Assembly (NCBI RefSeq): GCF_945870625.1
Contig: NZ_CAMBTS010000004.1
Coordinates: 1 to 64,000, forward strand
Source: Novosphingobium sp. Chol11
Lineage (GTDB): Bacteria; Pseudomonadota; Alphaproteobacteria; Sphingomonadales; Sphingomonadaceae
DNA length: 64,000 bases
Direction of reading: 5' to 3'
The notes under the pieces were generated by a model that worked only from the letters and a program-made list of their open reading frames with translations, was not told the origin of the DNA and did not search any database. This document shows, in pieces, positions 7,819 through 16,544 of the stretch. Both the position numbers and the translations under genes were made by a program. The first letter of the stretch is position 1, and every line of letters starts with the position of its first letter.

Positions 7819-10584
7819 ATGTCGGCCGCCGCCCTTCCCGCATTGCACGCCAGCCACGGCGGATGCTGGATGCGCGATGCGCAGGGCAGAATGGCCGGGA
7901 GCACGCGCCCCATCGGCAAGGGCGAGGCGATCACCGCAGCGGCAGATGCGCCGCTGCTGATGCTCAACGCGCCGCTGGTGGCGAGCCGGCTGGGCTATCC
8001 TGATCTGGCGGGGCTCGATCTGCTGGAGCTGTTTGCCTTCATCCACCCCGCCCGCTTCATGGTGCCCACACCCAAAGGGCTGGCGCATGCGCTCGATCTG
8101 CCCGAACCGGCCAGCGACGATGCGGTGCCGGCCCTGTTGCAAACCGCCGCCGCGGCGCTGCTCGCGACGTGCGACGACCCGCTGTGGGGCGCGCGGGAGG
8201 GAGCGTGGAGCGCGCTGCAATCGCTGGCGCGGCTGCACTGGGGCTGGACCGATTTGCTGGCACAGCGCATCCGCAGGCCCGAGCGCGCCGAGCGCTGGCT
8301 GTTTGCCCGGCTGCCGGAATGGGAGGATGCGCCCGAGCGGCCGCAGCCCGCGCAGATTGTGCTCGAGGATGGCGAGATTGCCGGGCGGCTGGCCGAGCTG
8401 ACCGGCAGCGGCGCGGAAACGCGCGCCGGGCAGCAAGACTATGCCCGCGCGGCGGGCGCAATGTTTGCCCCGCGCCGCGCGGTGCACCAGCCGCATATCC
8501 TGCTGGCGCAGGCGGGAACGGGCACCGGCAAGACGCTGGGCTATCTCGCCGCCGCATCCCTGTGGGCGCAGCGCAGCGGCGGGACGGTGTGGGTTTCGAC
8601 CTTCACCAAGGCCTTGCAGCGCCAGCTGCGCCGCGAGAGCCGCCGTGCGTTTCCGGAAGTTCGTGACGGCAAGCCGCCGGTGGTGGTGCGCAAGGGCCGC
8701 GAGAATTACCTCTGCCTGCTCAATCTGGAAGATGCGCTGCAGGGCGGATTTACCGGGCGGGCGGCGATCATGGCGCAACTGGTGGCGCGCTGGGCCGCCT
8801 ATAGCCAGGATGGCGACATGATCGGCGGCGATCTGCCCGGCTGGCTCGGCACGCTGTTTCGCCGCCGGGGGATCGCAGCGCTGACCGACCAGCGCGGCGA
8901 ATGCGTTTATGCCGGGTGCCCGCATTACCGCAAATGCTTCATCGAGCGCGCGGCGCGGGCATCGGCGCAGGCCGAGCTGGTCATCGCCAACCATGCGCTG
9001 GTGATGGTCAATGCCGCGCGCGCCAGTGGGATCCGGGGCAGCGATGCGGCGCAGCGGCCGACGCGCATCGTGTTCGACGAAGGGCACCATGTGTTCGAAG
9101 CGGCAGATGCGATGTTTGCCGCCGCGCTCACCGGGGCGGAAACGATCGAGCTGCGCCGCTGGGTGATCGGGCCGGAGAGCAAATCGCGCGGGCGGCGGCG
9201 CGGGCTGGCCGCAAGGCTGGCCGATGTAGCAAGCTACGACGAGGAAGGCGCGCGCGCGATCGGGCAGGCGCGCAATGCGGCAGAGGCTCTGCCCGGCGAT
9301 GGCTGGCTGGCGCGGATGAGCGAAGGCGCCCCTTATGGCCCGATCGAGACGCTGCTTGCCGCCACGCGCACGCTGGTGCTGGCGCGCGACGAGAGCGGCG
9401 GGCAGGACGCAGGCTATGGGCTGGAGACCGAAGCCGCCGAACTGGGCGGCGCTTACATCGAAATTGCGGGGCATGCGCAGGAAGCGCTGGAGGCGCTGCG
9501 TCAGCCGCTGGTGCGGCTGGGGCTACGGCTCGAAGCGTTGATGGCCGACGGGCCGGACTGGCTCGACGGACCGGCGCGCGCGCGGATCGAAGGCGCGCGC
9601 GGCGCGATTGGCTGGCGCGCCGATCTGCTGGCCGGATGGATCGCGCTGCTGGCGCGGCTCGGCGGGCCGGGCGACCCCGACTTTGTCGACTGGCTGGCGC
9701 TCGACCGCTCGGATGGGCGCGAATGGGATGTCGGGCTGCACCGGCGCTATCTCGATCCGATGAAGCCGTTTGCCGCCGCCGTGCTCGCGCCTGCGCACGG
9801 GGTGATGATGACCAGCGCCACCTTGCGCGACGGGCATGACTGGGACAGCGCGATTGCGCGCAGCGGCGCGGGCTATCTCGACGTCACGCCGCAGCTGTTT
9901 GCCGCCGACAGCCCGTTCGATTATGCGAGCCAGGCCGAAGTGCTGATCGTGACCGACGTGCCCAAGGGCGATATCCCGGCGCTGGCGGCGGCTTATGCGC
10001 AACTGATCGAGGCGGCGGGCGGCGGCGCGCTGGGTCTGTTTACCGCGATCCGGCGGCTGCGCGCGGTGAATGGGCGGATCGCCGACCGGCTGGCGCGCGG
10101 CGGGCTGGCGCTGTTTGCCCAACATGTCGACCCCATCGACACGGGCACGCTGGTCGACATTTTCCGCGACGATCCGCGCGCTTCGTTGCTGGGCACCGAC
10201 GCGCTGCGCGACGGGGTCGATGTGCCGGGCCATTCGCTGCGGCTGGTGGTGATGGAGCAAGTGCCCTGGCCCAAGCCTTCGATCCTGCACCGCGCGCGGC
10301 GGCTGGCCGCCTCGGCAAGAGGGGGCGGCCAAGCCCACGATGACCATATCATCCGGGCGCGGCTGGCGCAGGCCTTTGGCCGCCTGATCCGCACGCGTAC
10401 CGACCGCGGGCATTTCGTGGTGCTGTCGTCGGCTTTCCCCTCGCGCCTGCTCAGCGCGTTTCCGGCGGGAACACCGGTTCATCGCTTAACGCTCGATGCG
10501 GCTTTACAACGCGTGTCGGGCGGTGTTTCTGCGCGCGAGACTGCGCTGCCCCATGAATCGCGCGCCGAGAAAGAAGGGCCTTGA
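7819..10584 (+). CDS. DinG-like ATP-dependent DNA helicase
   Basis: This 921-residue superfamily 2 helicase belongs to the DinG/XPD group, which unwinds DNA 5'-3' in repair. Walker A AGTGTGKT lies near residue 233. DEGH (Walker B, in place of DEAH) is at 420-423. Between them are cysteines (CVYAGCPHYRKC) plus an earlier Cys in NYLCLLN, consistent with the Fe-S cluster of this family. Late motifs appear in LLGTDALRDGVDVPG and QAFGRLIRT. ATG 7819 follows AGGG with good spacing. The earlier in-frame start at 7705 lacks support. The stop overlaps the start region of the next gene, suggesting co-transcription. Confidence 0.88.
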   Translation: MSAAALPALHASHGGCWMRDAQGRMAGSTRPIGKGEAITAAADAPLLMLNAPLVASRLGYPDLAGLDLLELFAFIHPARFMVPTPKGLAHALDLPEPASDDAVPALLQTAAAALLATCDDPLWGAREGAWSALQSLARLHWGWTDLLAQRIRRPERAERWLFARLPEWEDAPERPQPAQIVLEDGEIAGRLAELTGSGAETRAGQQDYARAAGAMFAPRRAVHQPHILLAQAGTGTGKTLGYLAAASLWAQRSGGTVWVSTFTKALQRQLRRESRRAFPEVRDGKPPVVVRKGRENYLCLLNLEDALQGGFTGRAAIMAQLVARWAAYSQDGDMIGGDLPGWLGTLFRRRGIAALTDQRGECVYAGCPHYRKCFIERAARASAQAELVIANHALVMVNAARASGIRGSDAAQRPTRIVFDEGHHVFEAADAMFAAALTGAETIELRRWVIGPESKSRGRRRGLAARLADVASYDEEGARAIGQARNAAEALPGDGWLARMSEGAPYGPIETLLAATRTLVLARDESGGQDAGYGLETEAAELGGAYIEIAGHAQEALEALRQPLVRLGLRLEALMADGPDWLDGPARARIEGARGAIGWRADLLAGWIALLARLGGPGDPDFVDWLALDRSDGREWDVGLHRRYLDPMKPFAAAVLAPAHGVMMTSATLRDGHDWDSAIARSGAGYLDVTPQLFAADSPFDYASQAEVLIVTDVPKGDIPALAAAYAQLIEAAGGGALGLFTAIRRLRAVNGRIADRLARGGLALFAQHVDPIDTGTLVDIFRDDPRASLLGTDALRDGVDVPGHSLRLVVMEQVPWPKPSILHRARRLAASARGGGQAHDDHIIRARLAQAFGRLIRTRTDRGHFVVLSSAFPSRLLSAFPAGTPVHRLTLDAALQRVSGGVSARETALPHESRAEKEGP

Positions 10585-10586
10585 CC

Positions 10587-11132
10587 GTGAAGACCCTCGC
10601 CCTGTTTCGCCATGCCAAATCGGACTGGTCCGATGCGCGCGCGCGCGATTTCGACCGGCCGCTCAATGCGCGCGGGCTTCGCGGCGCGCTGGCGATGGGG
10701 CAACACATCATGGCCGGCGGCTGGCACTTCGACCGGGTGATCGCCTCGCCCGCCGTGCGCGTGGCCGAAACGATCGAACAGGCGAGCAAGGCGTGGGGCC
10801 GCAGCTTTCCAGTCGAGTGGGACCGGCGGATCTATCTGGCGAGCTCGGCAACGCTGATCGATCTGCTGCGCGAAGTGGGCGGCGATCCGGCCAGCGTGCT
10901 GATGGTCGGACACAATCCCGGGCTGGAAGACCTGATATTCGATCTGGTGCCGCAGGATAGCGCCAATCCGCTGCGCGCCGAAGTCGAGATCAAGTTTCCC
11001 ACCGCGACATTTGCGGTGATGGAGCTGGCCATCGAGCGTTGGGACCAGCTCGCCGAGCGCTGCGCCCGGCTGACCCACCTGACCCGCCCGCGCGACCTCG
11101 ATCCCGAACTGGGGCCGGACCTGAACGATTAA
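10587..11132 (+). CDS. SixA-type histidine phosphatase
   Basis: This 181-residue protein is of the histidine phosphatase superfamily, SixA subgroup. These proteins remove phosphate from phosphohistidine in phosphorelay proteins or act on small phospho-compounds. The catalytic RHAKSDW motif is at residues 8-14, and the second active-site histidine is in MVGHNPGLE. GTG 10587 is preferred as start because AAGAAGGG lies 8 bases upstream. A TTG at 10581 would overlap the helicase stop but is too close to that site. It probably forms a two-gene unit with the helicase. Confidence 0.8.
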   Translation: MKTLALFRHAKSDWSDARARDFDRPLNARGLRGALAMGQHIMAGGWHFDRVIASPAVRVAETIEQASKAWGRSFPVEWDRRIYLASSATLIDLLREVGGDPASVLMVGHNPGLEDLIFDLVPQDSANPLRAEVEIKFPTATFAVMELAIERWDQLAERCARLTHLTRPRDLDPELGPDLND

Positions 11133-11206
11133 GCGCAAGTTGGCAGTGCGCTAGCCGCTTGCGGCCCATTTTGACGGCCTCCCCAGCAAAGACGTTCACA
11201 CTGCAC

Positions 11207-11226
11207 ATGTTGAAAATATTTGACAT
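11207..11226. promoter_or_regulatory. Operator copy 1 and -35 element
   Basis: ATGTTGAAAATATTTGACAT is an imperfect 20-bp palindrome in an AT-rich patch between two GC-rich genes. Its right end contains TTGACA (11220-11225), a good -35 hexamer. Seventeen bases further on is ATCTAT (11243-11248), a weak -10. A second near-identical palindrome lies exactly 40 bases downstream. It is likely the binding site of the Xre regulator encoded two genes downstream. Confidence 0.6.
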
Positions 11227-11246
11227 TGGCTGGATCGATGCCATCT

Positions 11247-11266
11247 ATGTAGAAGATATTTTACAT
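11247..11266. promoter_or_regulatory. Operator copy 2
   Basis: ATGTAGAAGATATTTTACAT matches the first palindrome at 17 of 20 positions and starts 40 bases later, close to four helical turns, so both would face the same side of the DNA. It covers the region from the candidate -10 to just before the GGGGGG ribosome-binding site of the 11278 gene. Binding there would block transcription. Confidence 0.6.
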
Positions 11267-11277
11267 AGGGGGGATTG

Positions 11278-11679
11278 ATGACATTTCGTGAACGCTCAGC
11301 ATGGGTGATGAGCTGCATGCTCATTCTGGTCGGCGGATTTTACCTCAAGCTGGTGATCGGGGATGGCGTCCCCCCATCCGCTGCGGCTATTCCCTTGGTG
11401 CTTTTCACCGTCGTTCTGTCGATCGCAGCGCAAATTGTTCTGGCGCTCATGTCTCCTCGCGAAACGTCCACCCCCGCAGACGAACGCGAGCGGCTGGTGA
11501 TCGACAAGGCAGCCCATTTCTCATCTTATGTCTTGCCAACCGGCGTCGTCGCGGGCCTTGGCTGGTTTATGGCCTCGCAAGACGGGATGGCGCTGTTTCA
11601 CATCGCCCTGACATCGCTGGTTGTCGGTCAGATCATTGAATATGGCATGCAGATTTTCCTGCTTCGCTCCAAAGTTTGA
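11278..11679 (+). CDS. Four-helix membrane protein of unknown function
   Basis: This 133-residue protein has four hydrophobic segments, at about residues 10-28, 38-57, 82-101 and 106-127. They are separated by a polar loop with PADERERLVIDKAA, which recalls the DExE-type loop of small DUF2178-like membrane proteins that pair with Xre regulators. ATG 11278 follows a purine-rich GGGGGG site. It lies 3 bases upstream of the Xre gene and is surely co-transcribed with it. The function is unknown. The pairing suggests a regulator-controlled membrane protein rather than a transporter of a defined substrate. Confidence 0.7.
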   Translation: MTFRERSAWVMSCMLILVGGFYLKLVIGDGVPPSAAAIPLVLFTVVLSIAAQIVLALMSPRETSTPADERERLVIDKAAHFSSYVLPTGVVAGLGWFMASQDGMALFHIALTSLVVGQIIEYGMQIFLLRSKV

Positions 11680-11682
11680 TCC

Positions 11683-11901
11683 ATGGGAAAGCCACCCCCA
11701 ATCACGAACCGGGTCCGCGAACTTCGCGAGGCGCATGGCCCGATGAGCCAGGCAGCCTTGGGAGAAGCGGTCGGCGTTACCCGCCATACGATCATCGCAA
11801 TCGAGCAAGCTCGTTATTCACCTAGCCTCGAAACCAGCTTCCGCATTGCACGGGTATTCAATGTCGGACTTGAAGACGTTTTTGGTTGGGAAGGCGATTA
11901 G
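11683..11901 (+). CDS. Xre-family HTH regulator (YozG type)
   Basis: This 72-residue protein is almost entirely one helix-turn-helix domain of the Cro/CI (Xre) type: MSQAALGEAVGVTRHTIIAIEQARYSPSLETSFRIARVF. It ends GLEDVFGWEGD, as in the compact YozG-like regulators. There is no ligand or dimerisation domain beyond the HTH. It starts 3 bases after the membrane-protein gene. Two matched palindromes in front of the pair are likely its operators, implying autoregulation. Confidence 0.85.
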   Translation: MGKPPPITNRVRELREAHGPMSQAALGEAVGVTRHTIIAIEQARYSPSLETSFRIARVFNVGLEDVFGWEGD

Positions 11902-11989
11902 AGACCGATCTTCCTTTAGGTCGGTGTCGCATGCGAATTCGCTCAGGATGCGTGTTCCAGAATGGACGCAGCTTGGGCCAGCGCCGCGC

Positions 11990-12499
11990 TTATTCGTCAA
12001 GCGCGGCGTTGAGCCGGTCGTGAATGCCTTCGAGATGGCCACGCAGCACGCGCAGCGCGGTGATGATCTCCTGCACTTCGGGCTCGGCGGCAGCTCGTTC
12101 AGGCGGATCGGAGGCCGCAGGCGCAGCCAGCACTGGAGCGTTGAACGGGGCCTGCGCGTCTTCGTAGACCGCGGCCTTCGTCTTAGCCGTGCCCGCTCCC
12201 TGGCCCGCTCCCTCGCCCCCCGCCTCAATCGCGAGCCGCGCGCCGCGGATAGTGTAACCCTCGCAGTGCAGCAGGCGATCAATCTCGCAGATCAGGGCGA
12301 TATCTTCGGTTCGGTAGTATCGCCGCCCGCCGGCACGGGTGAGCGGGCGGAGCATCGGAAACTGCTCCTCCCAATAGCGCAGGACATGGTGCTTGATGCC
12401 GAGCGCTTTGGCGACCTCGCCAATCGTGCGCAGCGCGCCAGTCTCCTTGCCATCATCGAAAACCGATCGATTGCTGCTGGAAGGAACCGGATTTTCCAT
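11990..12499 (-). CDS. MerR-family transcriptional regulator
   Basis: This 169-residue protein has a MerR-type winged HTH at about residues 22-95 (TIGEVAKALGIKHHVLRYWEEQFPMLRP, then GRRYYRTEDI). An Ala/Glu-rich linker and a C-terminal helix follow. There is no cysteine-rich metal-binding end, so it is not a mercury or copper sensor of the classical kind. It is the MerR gene regularly found behind ihfA in alphaproteobacteria, where its role is unclear. It starts 14 bases after ihfA, with only a weak ribosome-binding site, so expression probably depends on ihfA transcription. Confidence 0.88.
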   Translation of the reverse strand: MENPVPSSSNRSVFDDGKETGALRTIGEVAKALGIKHHVLRYWEEQFPMLRPLTRAGGRRYYRTEDIALICEIDRLLHCEGYTIRGARLAIEAGGEGAGQGAGTAKTKAAVYEDAQAPFNAPVLAAPAASDPPERAAAEPEVQEIITALRVLRGHLEGIHDRLNAALDE

Positions 12500-12513
12500 A
12501 TTCTAGCGCGTGA

Positions 12514-12813
12514 TCATTCGACTTCGGCGATCCGTTCCTTGAGCATCTGGCTCGCCCGGAAGGTCATGACCCGGCGCGGGGTGATGGGCACTTCGACGCC
12601 GGTTTTCGGATTGCGGCCCAGTCGCTCGGACTTGTCGCGCAGAATGAAGGTGCCAAAGCCGGAAATCTTGACGTTTTGCCCCTGCGCCATGGCATTGCTC
12701 ATATGTTCAAGAATACCTTCGACCAGATCAAGCGAGTCTGCCCGGCTCAGGCCGACTCTGCGATTGATGCTGTCTGCCAGATCGGCTCGCGTAAGAGCCC
12801 CAACCGTACGCAT
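12514..12813 (-). CDS. ihfA: Integration host factor subunit alpha
   Basis: This 99-residue IHF alpha subunit is a DNA-bending nucleoid protein that pairs with IhfB. The whole HU/IHF fold is recognisable: [18 protein letters not shown] at the N-terminus, the VKISGFGTF core, and the beta-arm [11 protein letters not shown] with its intercalating proline. ATG 12813 is chosen because GGGGAGAAG lies 7 bases upstream. A GTG at 12831 would extend it by six residues. A 138-base gap to fabH contains a CtrA-like box, so it may have its own promoter besides transcription from rpmF-plsX-fabH. Confidence 0.95.
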   Translation of the reverse strand: MRTVGALTRADLADSINRRVGLSRADSLDLVEGILEHMSNAMAQGQNVKISGFGTFILRDKSERLGRNPKTGVEVPITPRRVMTFRASQMLKERIAEVE

Positions 12814-12856
12814 TTCCAAACTTCTCCCCACGACGACGAATGCGAGAGGGAGCTTG

Positions 12857-12871
12857 TTAAACCGTTTTTAA
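12857..12871. promoter_or_regulatory. CtrA-like binding site upstream of ihfA
   Basis: TTAA-ACCGTTT-TTAA, followed by CC, matches the full alphaproteobacterial CtrA consensus TTAA-N7-TTAA(C). It lies 44-58 bases upstream of the ihfA start codon. In the minus-strand sense it also appears as two AACGGTT direct repeats. The spacing is exact, but no experiment supports binding. Confidence 0.5.
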
Positions 12872-12951
12872 CCGTTGGCAAGATAGTGACCGGACCTATA
12901 ACGATTGATATGTAAGGAAAAAATACAAATCACCGAAATCGATTGCAGGAT

Positions 12952-13929
12952 TTACAAGCGCACCAAGCTGGCACCCCAGGTGAAGCCGCCGCCCATCGCC
13001 TCAAACACTACCAGATCGCCCGGCTTGATCCGGCCGTCGCGCACCGCGACATCGAAGGCCAGCGGCACCGAGGCGGCGCTGGTATTGGCATGGCGGTCCA
13101 CCGTGACGACCAGCTTTTCAGGCGCAAGGCCAAGCTTGCGCGCGGTCGCCTCAAGGATGCGCAGATTGGCCTGATGCGGCACTACCCAATCGATATCGCC
13201 GGGCGAAATTCCCGCAGCATGCAGCACTTCTTCAAGAACCGCAGCGAGATTGACCACCGCATGGCGAAAGACCTCGCGCCCTTTCATCCTGAGCTTGCCG
13301 ACCGTTCCGGTCGTCGAAGGCCCGCCATCGACATAGAGCAACTGGTTGTAAGCGCCATCGGCATGAAGCCGCGAGGCGATGATTCCCGGCGAGGCGGGAT
13401 CGGTCTCATCGACTTCGCCCGCTTCGAGCACTACCGCGCCCGCGCCATCGCCGAACAGCACGCAAGTGCCGCGATCCTCCCAATCGAGCAGACGGCTCAT
13501 CGTCTCGGCGCCGATGACCAGCGCGCGGCGCGCACCGCCAGTGCGCAGCATCGCGTCCGCCGTCGCCAGCGCATAGAGAAAGCCCGAACAGACCGCCGCG
13601 ACATCGAACGCGATCCCGCCGCGGCAGCCGATGGCATTCTGGACGATCGTGGCCGTGGCCGGAAAAGTCTGATCCGGGGTGGTGGTGGCCAGCACGATCA
13701 GATCGATCGATGCGCCCTCCATCCCAGCCGCTTCCAGCGCGCGCTGGGCGGCCAGAATCGCAAGGCTGGCGGTGGTTTCGCCCTCCCCCGCCAGATAGCG
13801 ATTGCGGATGCCAGTCCGCTCGGTGATCCAGGCGTCGGTGGTATCGACCAGCGCCGCAAGCTCGTCGTTGGAAACGGCGCGAACGGGGAGCGCCGAACCG
13901 CTGCCCCGGACCAGCGAACGCACGATCAT
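12952..13929 (-). CDS. fabH: 3-oxoacyl-ACP synthase III
   Basis: This 325-residue KAS III condenses acetyl-CoA with malonyl-ACP to start fatty acid synthesis. The catalytic triad is visible: Cys114 ([11 protein letters not shown]), His252 (VPHQAN) and Asn282 (HANTSAAS). The length and the C-terminal GGGFTWGA are typical. The start overlaps the plsX stop by 4 bases (ATGA), so the two are translationally coupled, as is standard in the rpmF-plsX-fabH operon. Confidence 0.97.
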   Translation of the reverse strand: MIVRSLVRGSGSALPVRAVSNDELAALVDTTDAWITERTGIRNRYLAGEGETTASLAILAAQRALEAAGMEGASIDLIVLATTTPDQTFPATATIVQNAIGCRGGIAFDVAAVCSGFLYALATADAMLRTGGARRALVIGAETMSRLLDWEDRGTCVLFGDGAGAVVLEAGEVDETDPASPGIIASRLHADGAYNQLLYVDGGPSTTGTVGKLRMKGREVFRHAVVNLAAVLEEVLHAAGISPGDIDWVVPHQANLRILEATARKLGLAPEKLVVTVDRHANTSAASVPLAFDVAVRDGRIKPGDLVVFEAMGGGFTWGASLVRL

Positions 13930-14990
13930 GCGGCCGGTTCCGCAGTTTGCGGGCTTCTGCGCAAGGCGACATTGGCCGAACGCTGAAGATCGGCAGCGAT
14001 ACGCTCGGTCAGGTTTTCGGCCAGCAGGCGGGCAGTGACATCGACCGCATGCGCCACGCCCAGTGCCGTGGCCCCGCCGTGGCTTTTCACGACAATGCCA
14101 TTGAGCCCCAGAAACACCGCGCCATTATGATTGTTGGGATCGAGGTGATGCTTGAGCAGCTCGGTCGCGGGCCGGGAGATCAGAAAGCCGAATTTGGAGC
14201 GCAGCGAGCTGGCAAAGCTGCGCTTGAGCAGATCGGCGACGAACCGCGCTGCGCCCTCCATCGCTTTCAAGGCGATATTGCCGGAAAACCCGTCGGTCAC
14301 GGCCACGTCAAAATCCCCGCGTGACAGCTTGTCCGCTTCGATGAAGCCGTCAAAGCTGAATTCCAGCCGCAGCGCCGCTTCTTTCAGCAGCGCGGCGGCT
14401 TCGCGCAGTTCGCCGGTGCCCTTGGTTTCCTCCGACCCGATATTGAGCAGGCGCACGCGCGGATTTTCGAGCCCGTTGACAATCCGCGCATAAGCCGCGC
14501 CCATGATCGCAAACTGCACCAGATTGCGCGCATCGCATTCGGCATTCGCGCCGAGATCGAGCATGATCAGATCGTGCTTGCCCAAGGTCGGCATCAAGGC
14601 GGCCAGCGCCGGGCGATCGATTCCGGGCACCATGCGCAGCGCCACTTTGGCCATCGCCATCAAGGCGCCGGTGTTGCCCGCGCTAACCGCCGCGCCCGCC
14701 TCGCCGCGCTTCACCGCGTCGATGGCGAGGCCCATGGAGGTCGTTTTTGCGCGGCGCAGCGCCTGTGTCGGCTTTTCATCGCCGCTGACGACATCGGGCG
14801 CATGAAGGATTTCGGATGCTGCGCGCAGATTGGGATGGCGGGAAAGCGCCTGCTTTATCCGCTCTTCATCGCCGACCAGCAGGATTTTGAACTGATCATG
14901 GCGCGTGCGCGCAAGCGCGGCACCTTCGACCATGACACGCACGCCTTCATCGCCGCCCATCGCGTCAACGGCGATACGCGGCAATGTCAT
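13926..14990 (-). CDS. plsX: Phosphate acyltransferase PlsX
   Basis: This 354-residue PlsX makes acyl-phosphate from acyl-ACP for phosphatidic acid synthesis at the inner membrane face. Recognisable blocks are [11 protein letters not shown] at the N-terminus, [32 protein letters not shown], and [18 protein letters not shown]. The start ATG 14990 gives [14 protein letters not shown]. It sits 27 bases downstream of rpmF and overlaps fabH by 4 bases. Confidence 0.97.
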   Translation of the reverse strand: MTLPRIAVDAMGGDEGVRVMVEGAALARTRHDQFKILLVGDEERIKQALSRHPNLRAASEILHAPDVVSGDEKPTQALRRAKTTSMGLAIDAVKRGEAGAAVSAGNTGALMAMAKVALRMVPGIDRPALAALMPTLGKHDLIMLDLGANAECDARNLVQFAIMGAAYARIVNGLENPRVRLLNIGSEETKGTGELREAAALLKEAALRLEFSFDGFIEADKLSRGDFDVAVTDGFSGNIALKAMEGAARFVADLLKRSFASSLRSKFGFLISRPATELLKHHLDPNNHNGAVFLGLNGIVVKSHGGATALGVAHAVDVTARLLAENLTERIAADLQRSANVALRRSPQTAEPAA

Positions 14991-15017
14991 AGTCGGCGCT
15001 TCTCCCTTAGTCGGACG

Positions 15018-15197
15018 TCAAAGGCCGACAGCGATGATCTCACGGCCATTATAGTGGCCACAGGCACCGCAGAGCATATGCGGACGCTTCAGTTCGCCGC
15101 AATTGCTGCATTCGTGGAAAGCATCGACCTTCAGCGCATCGTGGCTGCGGCGCATGCCACGGCGTGACGGCGAGGTCTTTCGTTTGGGGACGGCCAT
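15018..15197 (-). CDS. rpmF: 50S ribosomal protein bL32
   Basis: This 59-residue bL32 has the usual [21 protein letters not shown]-terminus. Two CxxC pairs (Cys30/33 and Cys43/46) would bind zinc, so this is the zinc-containing (C+) form. The start is ATG 15197; the open frame upstream of it is not conserved. It is the first gene of the rpmF-plsX-fabH-ihfA-merR block, with the promoter expected in 15198-15442. Confidence 0.97.
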   Translation of the reverse strand: MAVPKRKTSPSRRGMRRSHDALKVDAFHECSNCGELKRPHMLCGACGHYNGREIIAVGL

Positions 15198-15442
15198 TGC
15201 GGCACCTGTTCCTGATCTAAGGGTCGTTATGTTTTGATGGCGATAGGCAAAACCAGCACCGCACACAACCCCTGTGCGCGCGCGCGGTGGGACTACATAG
15301 CAAACTGGAATCGCCCGTCGCAGGCGAAGCGCGCGTATACGTAATTTTGGGTGCTTTGCAAGCTTGGGAAGGCTACCAACGAAATTCGAGGGGCGAGCGG
15401 CGACCACATCGGGGCCGCGCCGAGGAAAACAAGGCCGATACG

Positions 15443-15832
15443 ATGATCCTGACCACCACACTCTGCGCCGGTGCCGCTGCGGCCATTCTGAATATCTGGC
15501 TGGGCCTGCGCATCGGCCAACTTCGCACCACCCTCAAGATATCCATCGGCGATGGCGGCAGCGAACCGCTGGTGCGGCGGATGCGCGCGCAGGCCAATTT
15601 CATCGAAAACGCGCCCTTGGTGCTCTTGCTGATCGCCGCGATCGAGCTGGCCCGCCCGGGCGACACGGTGCTGATGGCCATCGCCGCGATCTTCACCGTG
15701 GGCCGCGTGCTGCACGGACTTGGCATGGATGGCGGCGCGCTGGCGGCGGGGCGGATGATCGGCACGCTTTCGACGCTGCTGGTTCAGCTGGCGCTGGCGA
15801 TCTGGGCGGTCAAGATCGCGCTGGGCTACTGA
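15443..15832 (+). CDS. MAPEG family membrane protein
   Basis: This 129-residue integral membrane protein has four hydrophobic segments. The MAPEG signature region is visible ([24 protein letters not shown] and GRVLHGLGM). MAPEG proteins include microsomal glutathione transferases and related small membrane enzymes; many bacterial members have no known substrate. Start ATG 15443 follows an AAGG site. It ends directly against the metallo-beta-lactamase gene on the opposite strand: their stop codons abut, forming TGATCA at 15830-15835. Confidence 0.85.
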   Translation: MILTTTLCAGAAAAILNIWLGLRIGQLRTTLKISIGDGGSEPLVRRMRAQANFIENAPLVLLLIAAIELARPGDTVLMAIAAIFTVGRVLHGLGMDGGALAAGRMIGTLSTLLVQLALAIWAVKIALGY

Positions 15833-16498
15833 TCAGCCGAGCACGTAGTCACTCACATAACCGTTGGTCTTGCGCTCTTGGCCAAAGGTGCTGGTGGGGC
15901 CGTGGCCGGGCACGAAGGTGATGTCGTTGCCCAGCGGCCAGAGCTTTTGCGTGATCGAATCGATCAAATCCTGATGATTGCCCAGCGGAAAATCGGTGCG
16001 GCCGATCGAGCCTTGAAAGATGACATCGCCGACAATCGCAAAGCGTGACGGCTGGTGGACGAATACCACGTGGCCGGGAGTGTGGCCCGGGCAGTGGATC
16101 ACATCGAGCACGAGATCGCCCAGCGTGACAGTGTCGCCATCTTGCAGCCAGCGGTCCGGCTCGAAAATCTCGCCGTGAATGCCCCAGCGCTTGCCATCGT
16201 CGGCCAGCTTGTTGATCCAGTAGCGATCCGCCTCGTGCGGGCCCTCGATCGGCACGCCCAGTTCGCGCGCCAGCACCCCGGTGCTGCCGCAATGATCGAT
16301 GTGGCCGTGCGTCACCAGCAGCTTTTCGATGGTGACGCCAGAGCGCGCGATGGCGAGCTTCAGCTTGTCTAGATCGCCGCCCGCATCGATGAACGCGCCG
16401 CGCATGGTCTTGGTGCACCACACCAGCGTGCAATTCTGCTGGAGCTGGGTGACGGGGATGATCGCCACTTTGAAGGGCGGTTGCTGGGTTTCGGTCAT
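15833..16498 (-). CDS. Metallo-beta-lactamase-fold hydrolase (glyoxalase II-like)
   Basis: This 221-residue cytoplasmic hydrolase of the metallo-beta-lactamase superfamily is close to YcbL-type glyoxalase II-like proteins. Zinc ligands are in THGHIDH (residues 63-69), CPGHTPGH, GDVIF, and the final GHGPTST. Such enzymes cleave thioesters such as S-lactoylglutathione, though single-domain members vary in substrate. The length is right for the short type II form, which lacks the C-terminal glutathione-binding domain. Confidence 0.88.
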   Translation of the reverse strand: MTETQQPPFKVAIIPVTQLQQNCTLVWCTKTMRGAFIDAGGDLDKLKLAIARSGVTIEKLLVTHGHIDHCGSTGVLARELGVPIEGPHEADRYWINKLADDGKRWGIHGEIFEPDRWLQDGDTVTLGDLVLDVIHCPGHTPGHVVFVHQPSRFAIVGDVIFQGSIGRTDFPLGNHQDLIDSITQKLWPLGNDITFVPGHGPTSTFGQERKTNGYVSDYVLG

Positions 16499-16544
16499 GG
16501 CGCGAACTTGGCGATGGTGGGCGCGGAAGGCAAGAGTTGTTGGA

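Noticed and set aside
11902-11980. Terminator between the Xre gene and merR
   Set aside because: Only a five-base stem (ACCGA/TCGGT) with a bulged interior could be drawn. It is too weak to report.
11846-12871. A 341-codon plus-strand open frame
   Set aside because: It covers merR and ihfA on the opposite strand, both clear family members.
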